Source: CAZGWE01 sp964529405 | GTDB lineage: Bacteria > Patescibacteriota > UBA1384 > XYA2-FULL-43-10 > 1-14-0-10-43-13 | Assembly (NCBI GenBank): GCA_964529405.1 | Contig: CAZGWE010000016.1 | Location: forward strand, 1 to 21,703 | Reading direction: 5' to 3' | Length of the DNA: 21,703 nucleotides | Notes under the pieces: generated by a model | Seen by the model: the letters and a program-made list of their open reading frames with translations, nothing else | The model's database searches: none | Told to the model about the DNA's origin: nothing | In this document: one piece after another, positions 6,393-15,264 of the stretch | How positions within the stretch are numbered: position 1 is the stretch's first letter | Layout: each line of letters opens with the position of its first letter | Made by a program: the position numbers and the translations under genes

Positions 6393-9209
6393 ATGCCTAA
6401 GATAAAAAGACTTACTAAATTCATTCCGAAAAAATTCCCCCCCTTAAAAGCGCCTCGAATCAATAGAGCTAAACTCAAGAAAGCTCTTTCCTGTTTTGGT
6501 TATGCAATTGCAGTTTTGGCTTTGATGACAGCAATTGCCTTTGTCTGGTTCTCAAAAGATCTCCCGACTCCAAGCAAAATTGCCAATCGTAAAGCCACCG
6601 AATCAACCAAGATCTACGATCGAACAGGTACGGTTCTGCTTTACGAAACCGGAGAGCAAAAACGCACGGTCGTGCCGAGCGGTCAAATTTCGCAATATCT
6701 AAAAGATGCCACGGTTTCTGTGGAGGATGCCAATTTTTACGAACATCATGGTTTCGACCCTCGAGCGATAGCTTCAGCAATTATTGAAAAGATTACCGGT
6801 CGCGTCAATCGGGCTCGCGGTGGTTCGACTATCACCCAACAGTACGTTAAAAATTCATTTTTGACCTCAAACAGATCCATGGCCCGTAAAATAAAAGAGC
6901 TTATTCTGGCCGTTGAACTCGAGATTATGTTCAATAAAGATGATATACTTACGGCCTACTTAAATGAAATTCCTTATGGCAACGGTACTGCCGGTGCGGA
7001 GGCCGCAGCGCGAGTTTACTATGGAAAACAGGCTAAGGATTTGACCTTGTCTCAAGCCGCAATGCTCGCCGCCATTCCCAAGGCTCCATCTTACTATTCA
7101 CCATACGGCACCCGCGTCAAAGAACTGGTCAACCGGCGCGACTACGTTTTAGACCGTATGGCCGATACGGGCAAGATCACCAAAGAAGAAGCGGCCAGAG
7201 CTAAGGAAGAGGATACTACCACGCTTGGCAGAGCATTAAAACCCAGACGGGATACCATTCTGTCTCCCCACTTCGCCATGTATGTTATCGAACGTGTAGC
7301 CGAAGAGTTCGGCGAAGAAAAAGTCCAAAAAGAGGGTTTAAAGATTATAACCACGCTTGATTACGACAAGCAAAAAATAGCCGAAGAAGCTATTAATAAT
7401 GGAGCTGACAAGTTTAAGCGTTATGGTGCTTCAAATGCCGCCCTAACTGCAGTGGATCCCAGAACCGGCCAGATACTCGCCATGGTCGGCTCAAAGGATT
7501 ATTTTGATACGAGCATAGATGGCAATGTCAATGTTGCCGATTCATTGCGCCAACCCGGCTCGTCATTCAAACCATTTGCTTACGCCACTGCTTTCAAGAA
7601 GGCCGAATATTCTCCTTCTAAAATAATTTTTGATTTTCAGACGGACTTTGGCAACTATACTCCGCAAAATTATAACGGCAAATTTAACGGTCCGGTAACT
7701 ATGCGCCAGGCCTTGGCCAATTCGCTCAATATTCCCGCCGTCAAAGTTTTATCTTTGGCGGGAATTGATAATGTCCTTCGCACCGCTGAAGATATGGGTA
7801 TTACCAGCCTGACACAACGCGACCGCTACGGCTTGTCCCTCGTTTTGGGTGCCGGTGAAGTCAGGCCGGTCGAAATGGCCGGAGCTTTTGGCGTCTTTGC
7901 CAACGGCGGCATGAAACACGACTTGAAATACGCCCTCAAAATTACCGACTCCCAGGGGAAAAACCTTTACGAGTATAAACAGGAAAACGATGCTGCCAGG
8001 AAAGTTCTCGACGCCCAAATCGCCTACGAGATTTCCAGTATTCTCTCCGATAACGACTCCCGGGCGCTTGTCTTCGGTACCCGCACTTCTTTATATTTTC
8101 CGGACCGCCCGGTAGCAGTTAAAACCGGCACGACTTCGAGCTTCAAGGATGCTTGGTCTGTCGGCTATACTCCATCGCTAGCCGTTGCCGTTTGGGTTGG
8201 CAACAGCAATGCCACAGCTATGAGTAAAGGGGCAGACGGCTCTGTCATAGCCGCTCCGATTTTCCATAATTTTGTTGAAAAAGCCCTGGCCAATACTCCG
8301 GCTGAAGAATTCGCCAGACCCGATGGAATCGCCGAGGTTGAGGTTGACAAATTTGCCAATAAGCTCCCGACCGAATATTCAGGTGATAAAACCAGGGATA
8401 TTTTTGCCAGTTGGCAAGTACCGACAGACAAAGACGATATCCATCAAGCGGTCAAAGTTTGTAAAGGTACCGCTCTGCTAGCTCCCGATGATCTGCCGGA
8501 AAACCTGGTTGAAACCAAGATTTATACCAACATCCACTCGGAGCGGCCCGACAATTCGAACTGGGAAAATCCTGTCCGCTCTTGGGCGGAAGCTAACGGT
8601 TTGGCCAACACCCCGCCAAAGGAGTACTGCGACGCCAGCAGCGCCCGGCCGTCTATCGCGATTGACCAGCCCAAAGACGGCAGTGAGGTCTCGGGCGAAA
8701 TCGTTATTGCCGCAACTGTAAATAGCACGTTTGCGGTTAACTCGGTCGAATTCTTTATCGACGATATCTCAATCGGAATAGACACTGATTCGCCTTATTC
8801 CGCCACCTTTAATACCGGCACCTTGGCTTCCGACAAAAACCACCGCATCTCGGCAATTATCACCGACGAAAACGGCACAACAGCTAAGGGCGACATCAGC
8901 GTCAAAGTAATAAAAGACGGCACGCCACCGACTCTAAGTAATATTAGCGCTACATACAGCGTGGGATCGGCAGCTATCACCTGGTCAACATCGGAAGACT
9001 CAACTTCCCGGGTAGTTTTCGACACTTCAAGCCGAATATCGCCCTCCGCCTATAACCGGACTTCCGCACTTAATACGATTCTGACAAAAAACCATGCCTC
9101 GGCTCTAAGCGGCCTCGTCACCGGTACTACCTACTACTATCGGGTCATTTCAATTGACGCGAGCGGCAACCAATCGCTCTCCGACGAGAGAATTTTTGTC
9201 AGCCTGTAA
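6393..9209 (+). CDS. Bifunctional class A penicillin-binding protein (PBP1A-like) with Ig-like/FN3-like tail
   Basis: The 938-aa protein polymerises and cross-links peptidoglycan at the outer membrane face. It has a basic cytoplasmic N-terminus (1-32), a transmembrane helix (33-53), and a GT51 glycosyltransferase (about 70-245) with catalytic Glu in EDANFYEHHG (E111), RGGSTITQQ (142-150) and the ELILAVELE helix (169-177). The transpeptidase (about 345-635) has the SxxK nucleophile S390-K393 in PGSSFKPF, SLN (444-446) and KTGT (577-580). Residues 640-750 carry two Cys (690, 746), the only ones outside the membrane, so a disulfide is possible. An Ig-like domain (753-840) and an FN3-like domain (845-938) complete it. 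All catalytic motifs are intact. The start is set by the Lys-rich N-terminus before the helix; the mRNA is probably leaderless. It ends eight bases from the opposing radA stop. Confidence 0.95.
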   Translation: MPKIKRLTKFIPKKFPPLKAPRINRAKLKKALSCFGYAIAVLALMTAIAFVWFSKDLPTPSKIANRKATESTKIYDRTGTVLLYETGEQKRTVVPSGQISQYLKDATVSVEDANFYEHHGFDPRAIASAIIEKITGRVNRARGGSTITQQYVKNSFLTSNRSMARKIKELILAVELEIMFNKDDILTAYLNEIPYGNGTAGAEAAARVYYGKQAKDLTLSQAAMLAAIPKAPSYYSPYGTRVKELVNRRDYVLDRMADTGKITKEEAARAKEEDTTTLGRALKPRRDTILSPHFAMYVIERVAEEFGEEKVQKEGLKIITTLDYDKQKIAEEAINNGADKFKRYGASNAALTAVDPRTGQILAMVGSKDYFDTSIDGNVNVADSLRQPGSSFKPFAYATAFKKAEYSPSKIIFDFQTDFGNYTPQNYNGKFNGPVTMRQALANSLNIPAVKVLSLAGIDNVLRTAEDMGITSLTQRDRYGLSLVLGAGEVRPVEMAGAFGVFANGGMKHDLKYALKITDSQGKNLYEYKQENDAARKVLDAQIAYEISSILSDNDSRALVFGTRTSLYFPDRPVAVKTGTTSSFKDAWSVGYTPSLAVAVWVGNSNATAMSKGADGSVIAAPIFHNFVEKALANTPAEEFARPDGIAEVEVDKFANKLPTEYSGDKTRDIFASWQVPTDKDDIHQAVKVCKGTALLAPDDLPENLVETKIYTNIHSERPDNSNWENPVRSWAEANGLANTPPKEYCDASSARPSIAIDQPKDGSEVSGEIVIAATVNSTFAVNSVEFFIDDISIGIDTDSPYSATFNTGTLASDKNHRISAIITDENGTTAKGDISVKVIKDGTPPTLSNISATYSVGSAAITWSTSEDSTSRVVFDTSSRISPSAYNRTSALNTILTKNHASALSGLVTGTTYYYRVISIDASGNQSLSDERIFVSL

Positions 9210-9217
9210 CAAGGGAC

Positions 9218-10513
9218 TCAATTGAATAGTTGGCTGGTGAGATCAATGAGATCCTTTGGCACTGAAATTGATTTATAGCCTAAATTAATAACCTCTTTCA
9301 AGCGTTCTTTTTGACGGGAGACGGAACGGATTTCACCCAAAAGACCGATTTCTCCGAAGAGAACCAGGCCTTTCGGCAATGGTTTGTTTTTGAATGAAGA
9401 TATAATGGCCGCGCAAACTGCCAAATCAACCGCCGGCTCGGAAATTTTAATGCCGCCGACAACATTGAGATAAATATCAGCGTTGGCCAGGTTAGTTTTT
9501 GTTGTTTTGCCAATCACGGCAGCGAGCAAATTAAGGCGGTTAAGGTCGAAGCCGGAGCTGGTGCGTTTGGGGTAACCGAAGTGGGTTGGCACAACCAAAG
9601 CTTGAACTTCAACCAGAATCGGTCTGGTTCCTTCCAAAGTAACCGTAATCACACTGCCGGGATTGTCTTTGTGCTCGGCCAAGAATATCTCCGAGGGATT
9701 TTTGACCTCGACCAAGCCTTTGTCTTGGATGGAAAAGATACCGGCTTCGTTAGTCGGACCGTAACGGTTCTTCATACTTCGTAATATTCTGGCATCATGA
9801 TAGCGGTCTCCCTCGAAATAAAGGACTGCGTCGACTAGATGTTCGAGAGTCCTGGGGCCGGCTAACGAACCGTCCTTGGTGACATGGCCGACAATGATAA
9901 TGGACAGGCCCGTTGTTTTGGCAAGCCGTTGCAGGAAAATACCGCACTCCCTAACTTGGATTAGGCTACCGGCCGTACCGGCAACAGCGTTGAGGTAAAC
10001 TGTTTGGATTGAATCTATAATAAGAAGATTGTAATTAGACTTGGTCACTTCGGCTTCGACTGCTTCCAGATCGCCGGTTGAAACTAACGACACTCCATCC
10101 GAATTAAGGCCCAATCTGACCGCCCGCTCCTTTATTTGGCTGACAGACTCCTCTGCCGAAACATAAAGACATTTATCAATATTATTGCTCGTCTGCAACA
10201 AAAGCGTTGACTTGCCAATCCCCGGTTCGCCGCCGATAAGAATCAGCGAAGCCGGTACGATACCACCGCCCAAAACTCGGTCAAACTCGCCGATACCGCT
10301 GGAAAAGCGGAAGTTTTTTTCTATTTCAACTTGAGGTAATTTTTTTGTTTCGATCCTCATGGTAATGCCCGGCCCAATTTGCGATGATTCCGGAGCGACC
10401 GCCATCTCAACGACCGTATTCCATTCGCCGCAAACGGCGCACTGGCCGGCCCAAGCCGCAAATTCATTACCGCAGTTACCGCAAAAATAAGCTTTTTTGG
10501 TTTTTTTAGACAT
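9218..10513 (-). CDS. radA: DNA repair protein RadA (Sms)
   Basis: The 431-aa RecA-related ATPase promotes branch migration and processing of recombination intermediates. Its N-terminal C4 zinc finger (C11, C14, C25, C28) is complete. Walker A is GGEPGIGKST (94-103), and the family signature KNRYG (248-252) corresponds to the usual KNRFG. The C-terminal third is the Lon-protease-like domain. Length is slightly below the common 450 aa but no domain is missing. It lies 31 nt after recJ on the same strand, so co-transcription is likely; no strong Shine-Dalgarno is seen. The stop faces the PBP stop across eight bases with no terminator hairpin between them. Confidence 0.96.
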   Translation of the reverse strand: MSKKTKKAYFCGNCGNEFAAWAGQCAVCGEWNTVVEMAVAPESSQIGPGITMRIETKKLPQVEIEKNFRFSSGIGEFDRVLGGGIVPASLILIGGEPGIGKSTLLLQTSNNIDKCLYVSAEESVSQIKERAVRLGLNSDGVSLVSTGDLEAVEAEVTKSNYNLLIIDSIQTVYLNAVAGTAGSLIQVRECGIFLQRLAKTTGLSIIIVGHVTKDGSLAGPRTLEHLVDAVLYFEGDRYHDARILRSMKNRYGPTNEAGIFSIQDKGLVEVKNPSEIFLAEHKDNPGSVITVTLEGTRPILVEVQALVVPTHFGYPKRTSSGFDLNRLNLLAAVIGKTTKTNLANADIYLNVVGGIKISEPAVDLAVCAAIISSFKNKPLPKGLVLFGEIGLLGEIRSVSRQKERLKEVINLGYKSISVPKDLIDLTSQLFN

Positions 10514-10544
10514 TTTTAGCCAAGCAACCTAAGTTATTTAGATT

Positions 10545-12215
10545 TTAATTTTTCGTTTCTCTTACATCAATAATATTTAGCGACACCCTCTCCTCTCCAT
10601 TCCAGGCGTCAATTCCAACACTAAATATTATATCATACAAAGTATGATTATCCGGTTTTAGGCCGGGTGGACAGTTAAAATATATTGCCTTAATTTTGTT
10701 TTTACCTGTCTCAACATAAAAAGACAGGTGTTGCTCTTCCCGACCAACCCGCCTTTGCCAACCGGTTTTAACCCCGCAAAGCATAAAAATTGGTTTGGGA
10801 TTACCTATACCAAAGGGCTCAAGATTAGCCAGCTTGTTACAGAGGGCTTTGGTTATCTCATTACCTTGCAAACCTAAATCAACTTTTATCTTCCTGACTA
10901 AAAGCTTCTTGTCAATTTGGTTATTTGCTAAATCGGTTAGTTTGCGGATGAATTGCTCATACTTTTCCGCTTTAAGCGTTAAGCCGGCCGCCCCGCTGTG
11001 CCCGCCATATTTTTCCAGGCAACCGGAGACCGAATCCAAAACTTCCACGATATTTATACCCTCTATACTTCTAGCACTGCCGGTAATTTCGCCGTTTTCT
11101 TGCGAGCAAACAATAACCGGGCGATTAAACCTGTCAACCAGCCGGCTGGCCGACGGGCCGATAATGCCTCTTTGCCACCGCCCCAAGACGACTAAAATAT
11201 TGTTTCTGTCCAGGTTTTTTTCTTTGGCTTCAGCGACCGCCTCGTTGACGACTTTATCCATCTCCAGTTGGCGTTCATTGTTTTTAAGGTTTAACCACTC
11301 GGCCAACTCGTTTGCCTCCTTCTTGTCCTCGGTGACAAGAAGTTCAAACGACTTGGCGGCATGGTCAATCCGCCCCGGGGCGTTAATACGCGGTGCTATT
11401 TGAAACCCCGCCGTGTAAGTATTAATGGTTTCGGGTTTAATGCCTGCGACTTTATAAAGGCTTTGCAACCCGATGTTTTTGGTTTTCCTTAGGACGATCA
11501 AACCGTATTTGACAATAACCCTGTTTTCGCCGGTAACCGGTACCACGTCGGCGACGGTCGAAACTGCGACCAAATCCAGATTCCATTTTAAGAATTGTTC
11601 ATTGATTTCTTTGAAGTACGATGAAAGAGCTCCGACTAACTTATAAGCAACACCGCAACCGCACAGTTCTGAAAAAGGATATTTGCTGCCCGGCAATTTA
11701 GGGTGGACAATTACAAAAGCCTTGGGTAAATCATCACCAATCAAGTGATGGTCCGTAATAATCAGATCGGTTTTTTTATTTTGACAGTATTTTGCCTCGT
11801 CCAAACTTCTGATGCCAAGGTCAACGGTAATAATCAAGGAACAGCTGCGTTCCAAGAGGTAATCAATGCCCTCCCGACTCAACCCATAGCCCGATTCTCG
11901 ATCCGGAATATAGACAACCGTCTCTATACCCACTCTGCGCAAAGCCTTATATAACAGAGCCGCTCCCGGTATGCCGTCGGCATCATAGTCGGCAAAAATA
12001 CCGATTTTCTCCCTGTCTTCCTTCGCCCGAATTATCCGCCCAACTGCCTTATCCATGCCCGGTATCAGCCGGGGATCGTTCATATCGCGCCGAAAATCCG
12101 GGGACAAAAAACTTTCCAGCTCTTCTTTGTTGTTAACAAAAATACCCCTGTTATAGAGGAGCTGCTGTATGATATCGTCATACTTTCGTTCCGCCACCTG
12201 CCAAATCTTGTCCAT
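10545..12215 (-). CDS. recJ: Single-stranded-DNA-specific exonuclease RecJ
   Basis: The 556-aa DHH-family 5'-3' exonuclease acts in recombination and mismatch/base-excision repair. Metal-binding motifs are present in order: DYDADG (76-81), VDLGI (131-135) and DHH (155-157). The RINAPGRIDHA block (276-286) and the DHHA1 motif GGHSGAAG (404-411) follow. A C-terminal OB-like domain covers about 440-550. Length matches the bacterial RecJ core. The ATG at 12215 lacks a clear Shine-Dalgarno. It sits 72 nt downstream of ftsQ and 31 nt upstream of radA, giving a recombination pair appended to the cell-wall cluster where ftsA-ftsZ would often lie. Confidence 0.95.
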   Translation of the reverse strand: MDKIWQVAERKYDDIIQQLLYNRGIFVNNKEELESFLSPDFRRDMNDPRLIPGMDKAVGRIIRAKEDREKIGIFADYDADGIPGAALLYKALRRVGIETVVYIPDRESGYGLSREGIDYLLERSCSLIITVDLGIRSLDEAKYCQNKKTDLIITDHHLIGDDLPKAFVIVHPKLPGSKYPFSELCGCGVAYKLVGALSSYFKEINEQFLKWNLDLVAVSTVADVVPVTGENRVIVKYGLIVLRKTKNIGLQSLYKVAGIKPETINTYTAGFQIAPRINAPGRIDHAAKSFELLVTEDKKEANELAEWLNLKNNERQLEMDKVVNEAVAEAKEKNLDRNNILVVLGRWQRGIIGPSASRLVDRFNRPVIVCSQENGEITGSARSIEGINIVEVLDSVSGCLEKYGGHSGAAGLTLKAEKYEQFIRKLTDLANNQIDKKLLVRKIKVDLGLQGNEITKALCNKLANLEPFGIGNPKPIFMLCGVKTGWQRRVGREEQHLSFYVETGKNKIKAIYFNCPPGLKPDNHTLYDIIFSVGIDAWNGEERVSLNIIDVRETKN

Positions 12216-12287
12216 TTATTGCGCTCGAATTATGATTTAAGAATTAAGGGCTAAATGCATATAATGCACAATACATGCTTCATAATG

Positions 12288-13097
12288 CTATTTATAATAT
12301 GCCCAGCCGTCAATTCTTAAATCAACGTACTCGTGGATATCGCTGCGTCTTTCAACCAAAATGCTTTTTAGATTTTCCAGCTGCGTCTTGCTAGGCCTAA
12401 GCGTATTCAGCTTAACGGCAAAACCCGCTTCTGTCTGCAGGATAACATCAAAAGTGGTTTCGGTAATTTCAAAAAAGGCCGGCTTGACATTAGTGGTGTC
12501 ATAAAAGCTGCTATAAACATTAGAGATAAAATTGATAAAATTAGGCGAAACAAGGGGAGCGCCAACCTTGACCGGAACGCCTTGCCGGTCAATTACCCTC
12601 GGCAAATCAATACCCTCTTCGCTGCCCGTCTTTCGGGCCACTTCGCCCTGGGAACTTAATAAAAACCTTTCTTCGCCGCTCTGCCAAATTATCTGAGCAT
12701 CCCTTTCCAAAACAGCGACCTTAACAGCATTCGGAATGCCGCGATAAAAAACCAGGTCTTTAATCTCCGGATATTTTTGCATTAAATCTTCTTTATTTTC
12801 TTTAAAATTAAAACGGAATATGTTTTCGTTTTTTGATAATGTATCAATGATCTCGGAACTCGGAACAAACTTGTTGCCCTCAACTATAATATCCTTGACC
12901 GCAAACAGGCTTGAGAAGAAAAATAGATAGATGATAGCGGCAAACACGACTGCCAACGCTGCCGGTTTATACAACTTAGGCGGAAAAGCCGGCCACTCCC
13001 TTGAACGGATCTTTCGCCCGCTAAAAATTTTAGGCTGCCTAAAAGACTTTTTTGGGCGCCTTAACTGGTTGTTTGAATCAGTATTCCTGTTTATCAT
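12288..13097 (-). CDS. ftsQ: Cell division protein FtsQ/DivIB
   Basis: A bitopic divisome scaffold of about 269 aa (271 if the upstream ATG at 13103 is used). It has a basic, Arg/Lys-rich cytoplasmic tail, a transmembrane helix (about 44-64) and a POTRA domain opening with FAVKDIIVEGNKFVPSSEII. A FtsQ-type beta domain ends with YVDLRIDGWAYYK, like the conserved C-terminal strand of the family. The ATG at 13097 overlaps the murB stop as ATGA and has GGA eight bases upstream, so I prefer it; the ATG at 13103 has almost no spacer. Translational coupling to murB is expected. Order murC-murB-ftsQ is the classical cluster order. Confidence 0.9.
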   Translation of the reverse strand: MINRNTDSNNQLRRPKKSFRQPKIFSGRKIRSREWPAFPPKLYKPAALAVVFAAIIYLFFFSSLFAVKDIIVEGNKFVPSSEIIDTLSKNENIFRFNFKENKEDLMQKYPEIKDLVFYRGIPNAVKVAVLERDAQIIWQSGEERFLLSSQGEVARKTGSEEGIDLPRVIDRQGVPVKVGAPLVSPNFINFISNVYSSFYDTTNVKPAFFEITETTFDVILQTEAGFAVKLNTLRPSKTQLENLKSILVERRSDIHEYVDLRIDGWAYYK

Positions 13098-13975
13098 GAC
13101 CATTGTCCAATATATTCTATTCCGTCTTTTATTTCACAGTTAAACTCATTTCTTATCTTTTCTTTAACTTGCTCGGACAGTCTTCTGATATCAGATGCCG
13201 AAGCTCCCCTTCGGTTAACCAGACAATTGGGGTGTTTCTGGTCGAAGCAAGCGCCGCCCACTTTCATTTTATTTATTTTTGATTGGCCAAGCAAAATGCC
13301 CAGCGGTATTTTGTAATCGGCCGAATCGCAATAAAAGCCGGGTATTGACTTGGAGCGGCTTGCGCAATGGTTGTCCGATTTTAACAGGCGCAGTATTTCA
13401 TCTTTTCTTCTTTTTATTAATTGAAGCCTGGCCGTGAGAATAATCGGGAAACGGAACAAAGTATGATTTTTTATGTATTTTTTGAACGAGATCAAATTAC
13501 CGGGGTAAGTGGTTACGACAAGCCGGTTTTGCTGCTCGGTAAGCAAGGTTATTGATTTTAAATAATCACCGATGCGATAGTGTCCCTTGCCGACATTATG
13601 GTAGATGGCGCCGCCAATAGTATCGCTTAATCCTTCCAAAAATTCCAGTCCGCCAAGATCGCGTCCGGCTGCCATATTTATGAGACTCGGCAGCGAGACA
13701 CCTGAATCAACAATAACTTCGGAGCTTGTTCCGCCAAAGGTGACGCTTCCGCTCTCATTTTTAATGACCAGCCCGGGGTAACCGGCATCAGAAGGCACGA
13801 CATGATTACCATTGCCCAAAATCAAAAAGGGGATGGCCTGGTTATAAGCCGTATCAGCAGCCTTAATCAACTCGCGCGCCGTTTTGGCGACATAAAAATA
13901 TTCGGCCACTCCGCCAACCCCTATGGCAACACAATCCCTGAGCGGAACATTGAGCCTAAGCCTCTCGCCCAGCAC
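13094..13975 (-). CDS. murB: Divergent UDP-N-acetylenolpyruvoylglucosamine reductase (MurB)
   Basis: A 293-aa FAD protein that by family reduces UDP-GlcNAc-enolpyruvate to UDP-MurNAc. The FAD-binding half is recognisable: NVPLRD at the N-terminus, LILGNGNHVVPSD (51-63) for the usual GxGSN loop, and TIGGAIYHNVG (119-129). KHPNCLVN (247-254) matches the family KHANFIVN block. By eye, expected active-site positions are substituted: GSxF reads PGFY (212-215), the C-terminal LEPEVR block reads IKDGIE (282-287), and the FxYRxSxF block is altered (164-174). It may be inactive or use other residues. It starts with GTG; an in-frame TAA two codons upstream limits the choice, and no Shine-Dalgarno is seen. 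It starts 26 nt after the murC stop and overlaps ftsQ. Confidence 0.85.
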   Translation of the reverse strand: MLGERLRLNVPLRDCVAIGVGGVAEYFYVAKTARELIKAADTAYNQAIPFLILGNGNHVVPSDAGYPGLVIKNESGSVTFGGTSSEVIVDSGVSLPSLINMAAGRDLGGLEFLEGLSDTIGGAIYHNVGKGHYRIGDYLKSITLLTEQQNRLVVTTYPGNLISFKKYIKNHTLFRFPIILTARLQLIKRRKDEILRLLKSDNHCASRSKSIPGFYCDSADYKIPLGILLGQSKINKMKVGGACFDQKHPNCLVNRRGASASDIRRLSEQVKEKIRNEFNCEIKDGIEYIGQWS

Positions 13976-14001
13976 TTTTTTAAATTGGTGTTCTGCGTCT
14001 A

Positions 14002-15264
14002 TTATCCGCTCCGGATTAATTCGTCGGCTATCTTATAAACAGGCGGTATGCCGATTGTTAATAAAACCGAATTTTCATCCAATTCGTCCTTGAGATATCG
14101 TATGATTTCTTCATCGCTTTTCATAACTTTAGCCGACGGTTTAGATTGATTAACCAACTTTGCCAAATCATCCGAGCTGATATCAAGCTGCTCATCCCTG
14201 CCCGGCACAAAGTAGATCGGTTTAAGTATCAATTCATCGGCCAGATTAAAGGCACCGCCGAATTCATGGACAAGGGATTTTATGCGCTTAAATTGATGGG
14301 GCCAAAAAACCACGACTTTTTTCTTATCGGGATACCTTTCGCGCAGCGCTTCTAATGTGGCCTTAATTTCTGACGGATGGTGGCCGTAATCATCAATCAC
14401 GTCGGCGCCGTTGCACTTGCCTTTATATTCAAAACGGCGGTAGGCGCCCTTAAACTCAATTAAAATTCTTTCGGCAGTACTTTGCTCGATTTGCAAGTAG
14501 TCGGCCAAAGCAATAACGGCGAGGGCATTCTGGACATTGTGCTTGCCGGGAATGGCCGGTTCAACATTAAGATGGTTGTATCTGGCGCTGTTAAAACCGT
14601 ATTCAAGAATTTTGATGTCGTTCCTTGCTTTGGCAACAACTTCCCTTACCGGTCCGCTGTCAGCGCAGGCGATAACAGCCCCGTTGTCTTTGATATTGTT
14701 TAAATATTCAAAAAAGGCTTGCTTGATTTCCGGCAGACCTCCGGGATAGGTGTCGAGGTGCTCTTCTTCGATATTAGTCAAAATAACAATTTCGGGCCTC
14801 ACATCCAAAAAGCTCTTGTCGTATTCGCAAACCTCCGCTACAAACCACTCCGACCGGCCAAGCCTCAAGACTCCGTCAAAGTTTTTAACCTCCTCGCCTA
14901 CTAAGACGGTCGGATCCAAACCCGCTTCAATCAATAGCAAACCGGCCATAGCCGTAATGGTCGTCTTGCCGTGCATACCCGAAACGGCAATCAGGCGTTT
15001 ATTTTCGGTAACCGCGCCAAGCAATTCCGATCTTTTAATGACTTTGATGCCTAACTTTTGAGCCGCTTCTACCTCAACCCAGCCGGGAGAACCGGGGTTG
15101 ACGGCTGAAGTCCGAACCACTACATCAATGTCGGAGGTGATGTTTTCGGCTTTATGCCCGCCGGTTTTCAAATCAGAACCGCTGACTTCATGGCCATGGC
15201 TCTTCATATACTCTTTGAGTCCCCGCATCGAAATCCCCTGATCGCCGATAAAATGATACTTCAT
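14002..15264 (-). CDS. murC: UDP-N-acetylmuramate--L-alanine ligase (MurC)
   Basis: The 420-aa cytoplasmic ATP-dependent ligase adds L-Ala to UDP-MurNAc. The N-terminal Rossmann-like domain has GDQGISMRGL (7-16), a divergent form of the usual glycine loop. The ATP loop is SGMHGKTT (95-102), the central domain carries TNIEEEHLDTY (163-173), and RRFEYKG (276-282) with DDYGHHPSEI (291-300) marks MurC rather than MurD/E/F. The C-terminal domain is complete. The ATG at 15264 has GGAG eight bases upstream, inside the last codons of the preceding gene, whose TGA overlaps it as ATGA. A 44-bp near-copy of this 5' end is found at 16474-16517. Confidence 0.96.
   Translation of the reverse strand: MKYHFIGDQGISMRGLKEYMKSHGHEVSGSDLKTGGHKAENITSDIDVVVRTSAVNPGSPGWVEVEAAQKLGIKVIKRSELLGAVTENKRLIAVSGMHGKTTITAMAGLLLIEAGLDPTVLVGEEVKNFDGVLRLGRSEWFVAEVCEYDKSFLDVRPEIVILTNIEEEHLDTYPGGLPEIKQAFFEYLNNIKDNGAVIACADSGPVREVVAKARNDIKILEYGFNSARYNHLNVEPAIPGKHNVQNALAVIALADYLQIEQSTAERILIEFKGAYRRFEYKGKCNGADVIDDYGHHPSEIKATLEALRERYPDKKKVVVFWPHQFKRIKSLVHEFGGAFNLADELILKPIYFVPGRDEQLDISSDDLAKLVNQSKPSAKVMKSDEEIIRYLKDELDENSVLLTIGIPPVYKIADELIRSG

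Noticed and set aside
12216..12287. A promoter or operator for recJ (TGCAT-ATA-ATGCA dyad at 12256-12268)
   Set aside because: The arms are only 5 bp in an AT-rich gap and no -35/-10 pair with acceptable spacing was found on the minus strand.
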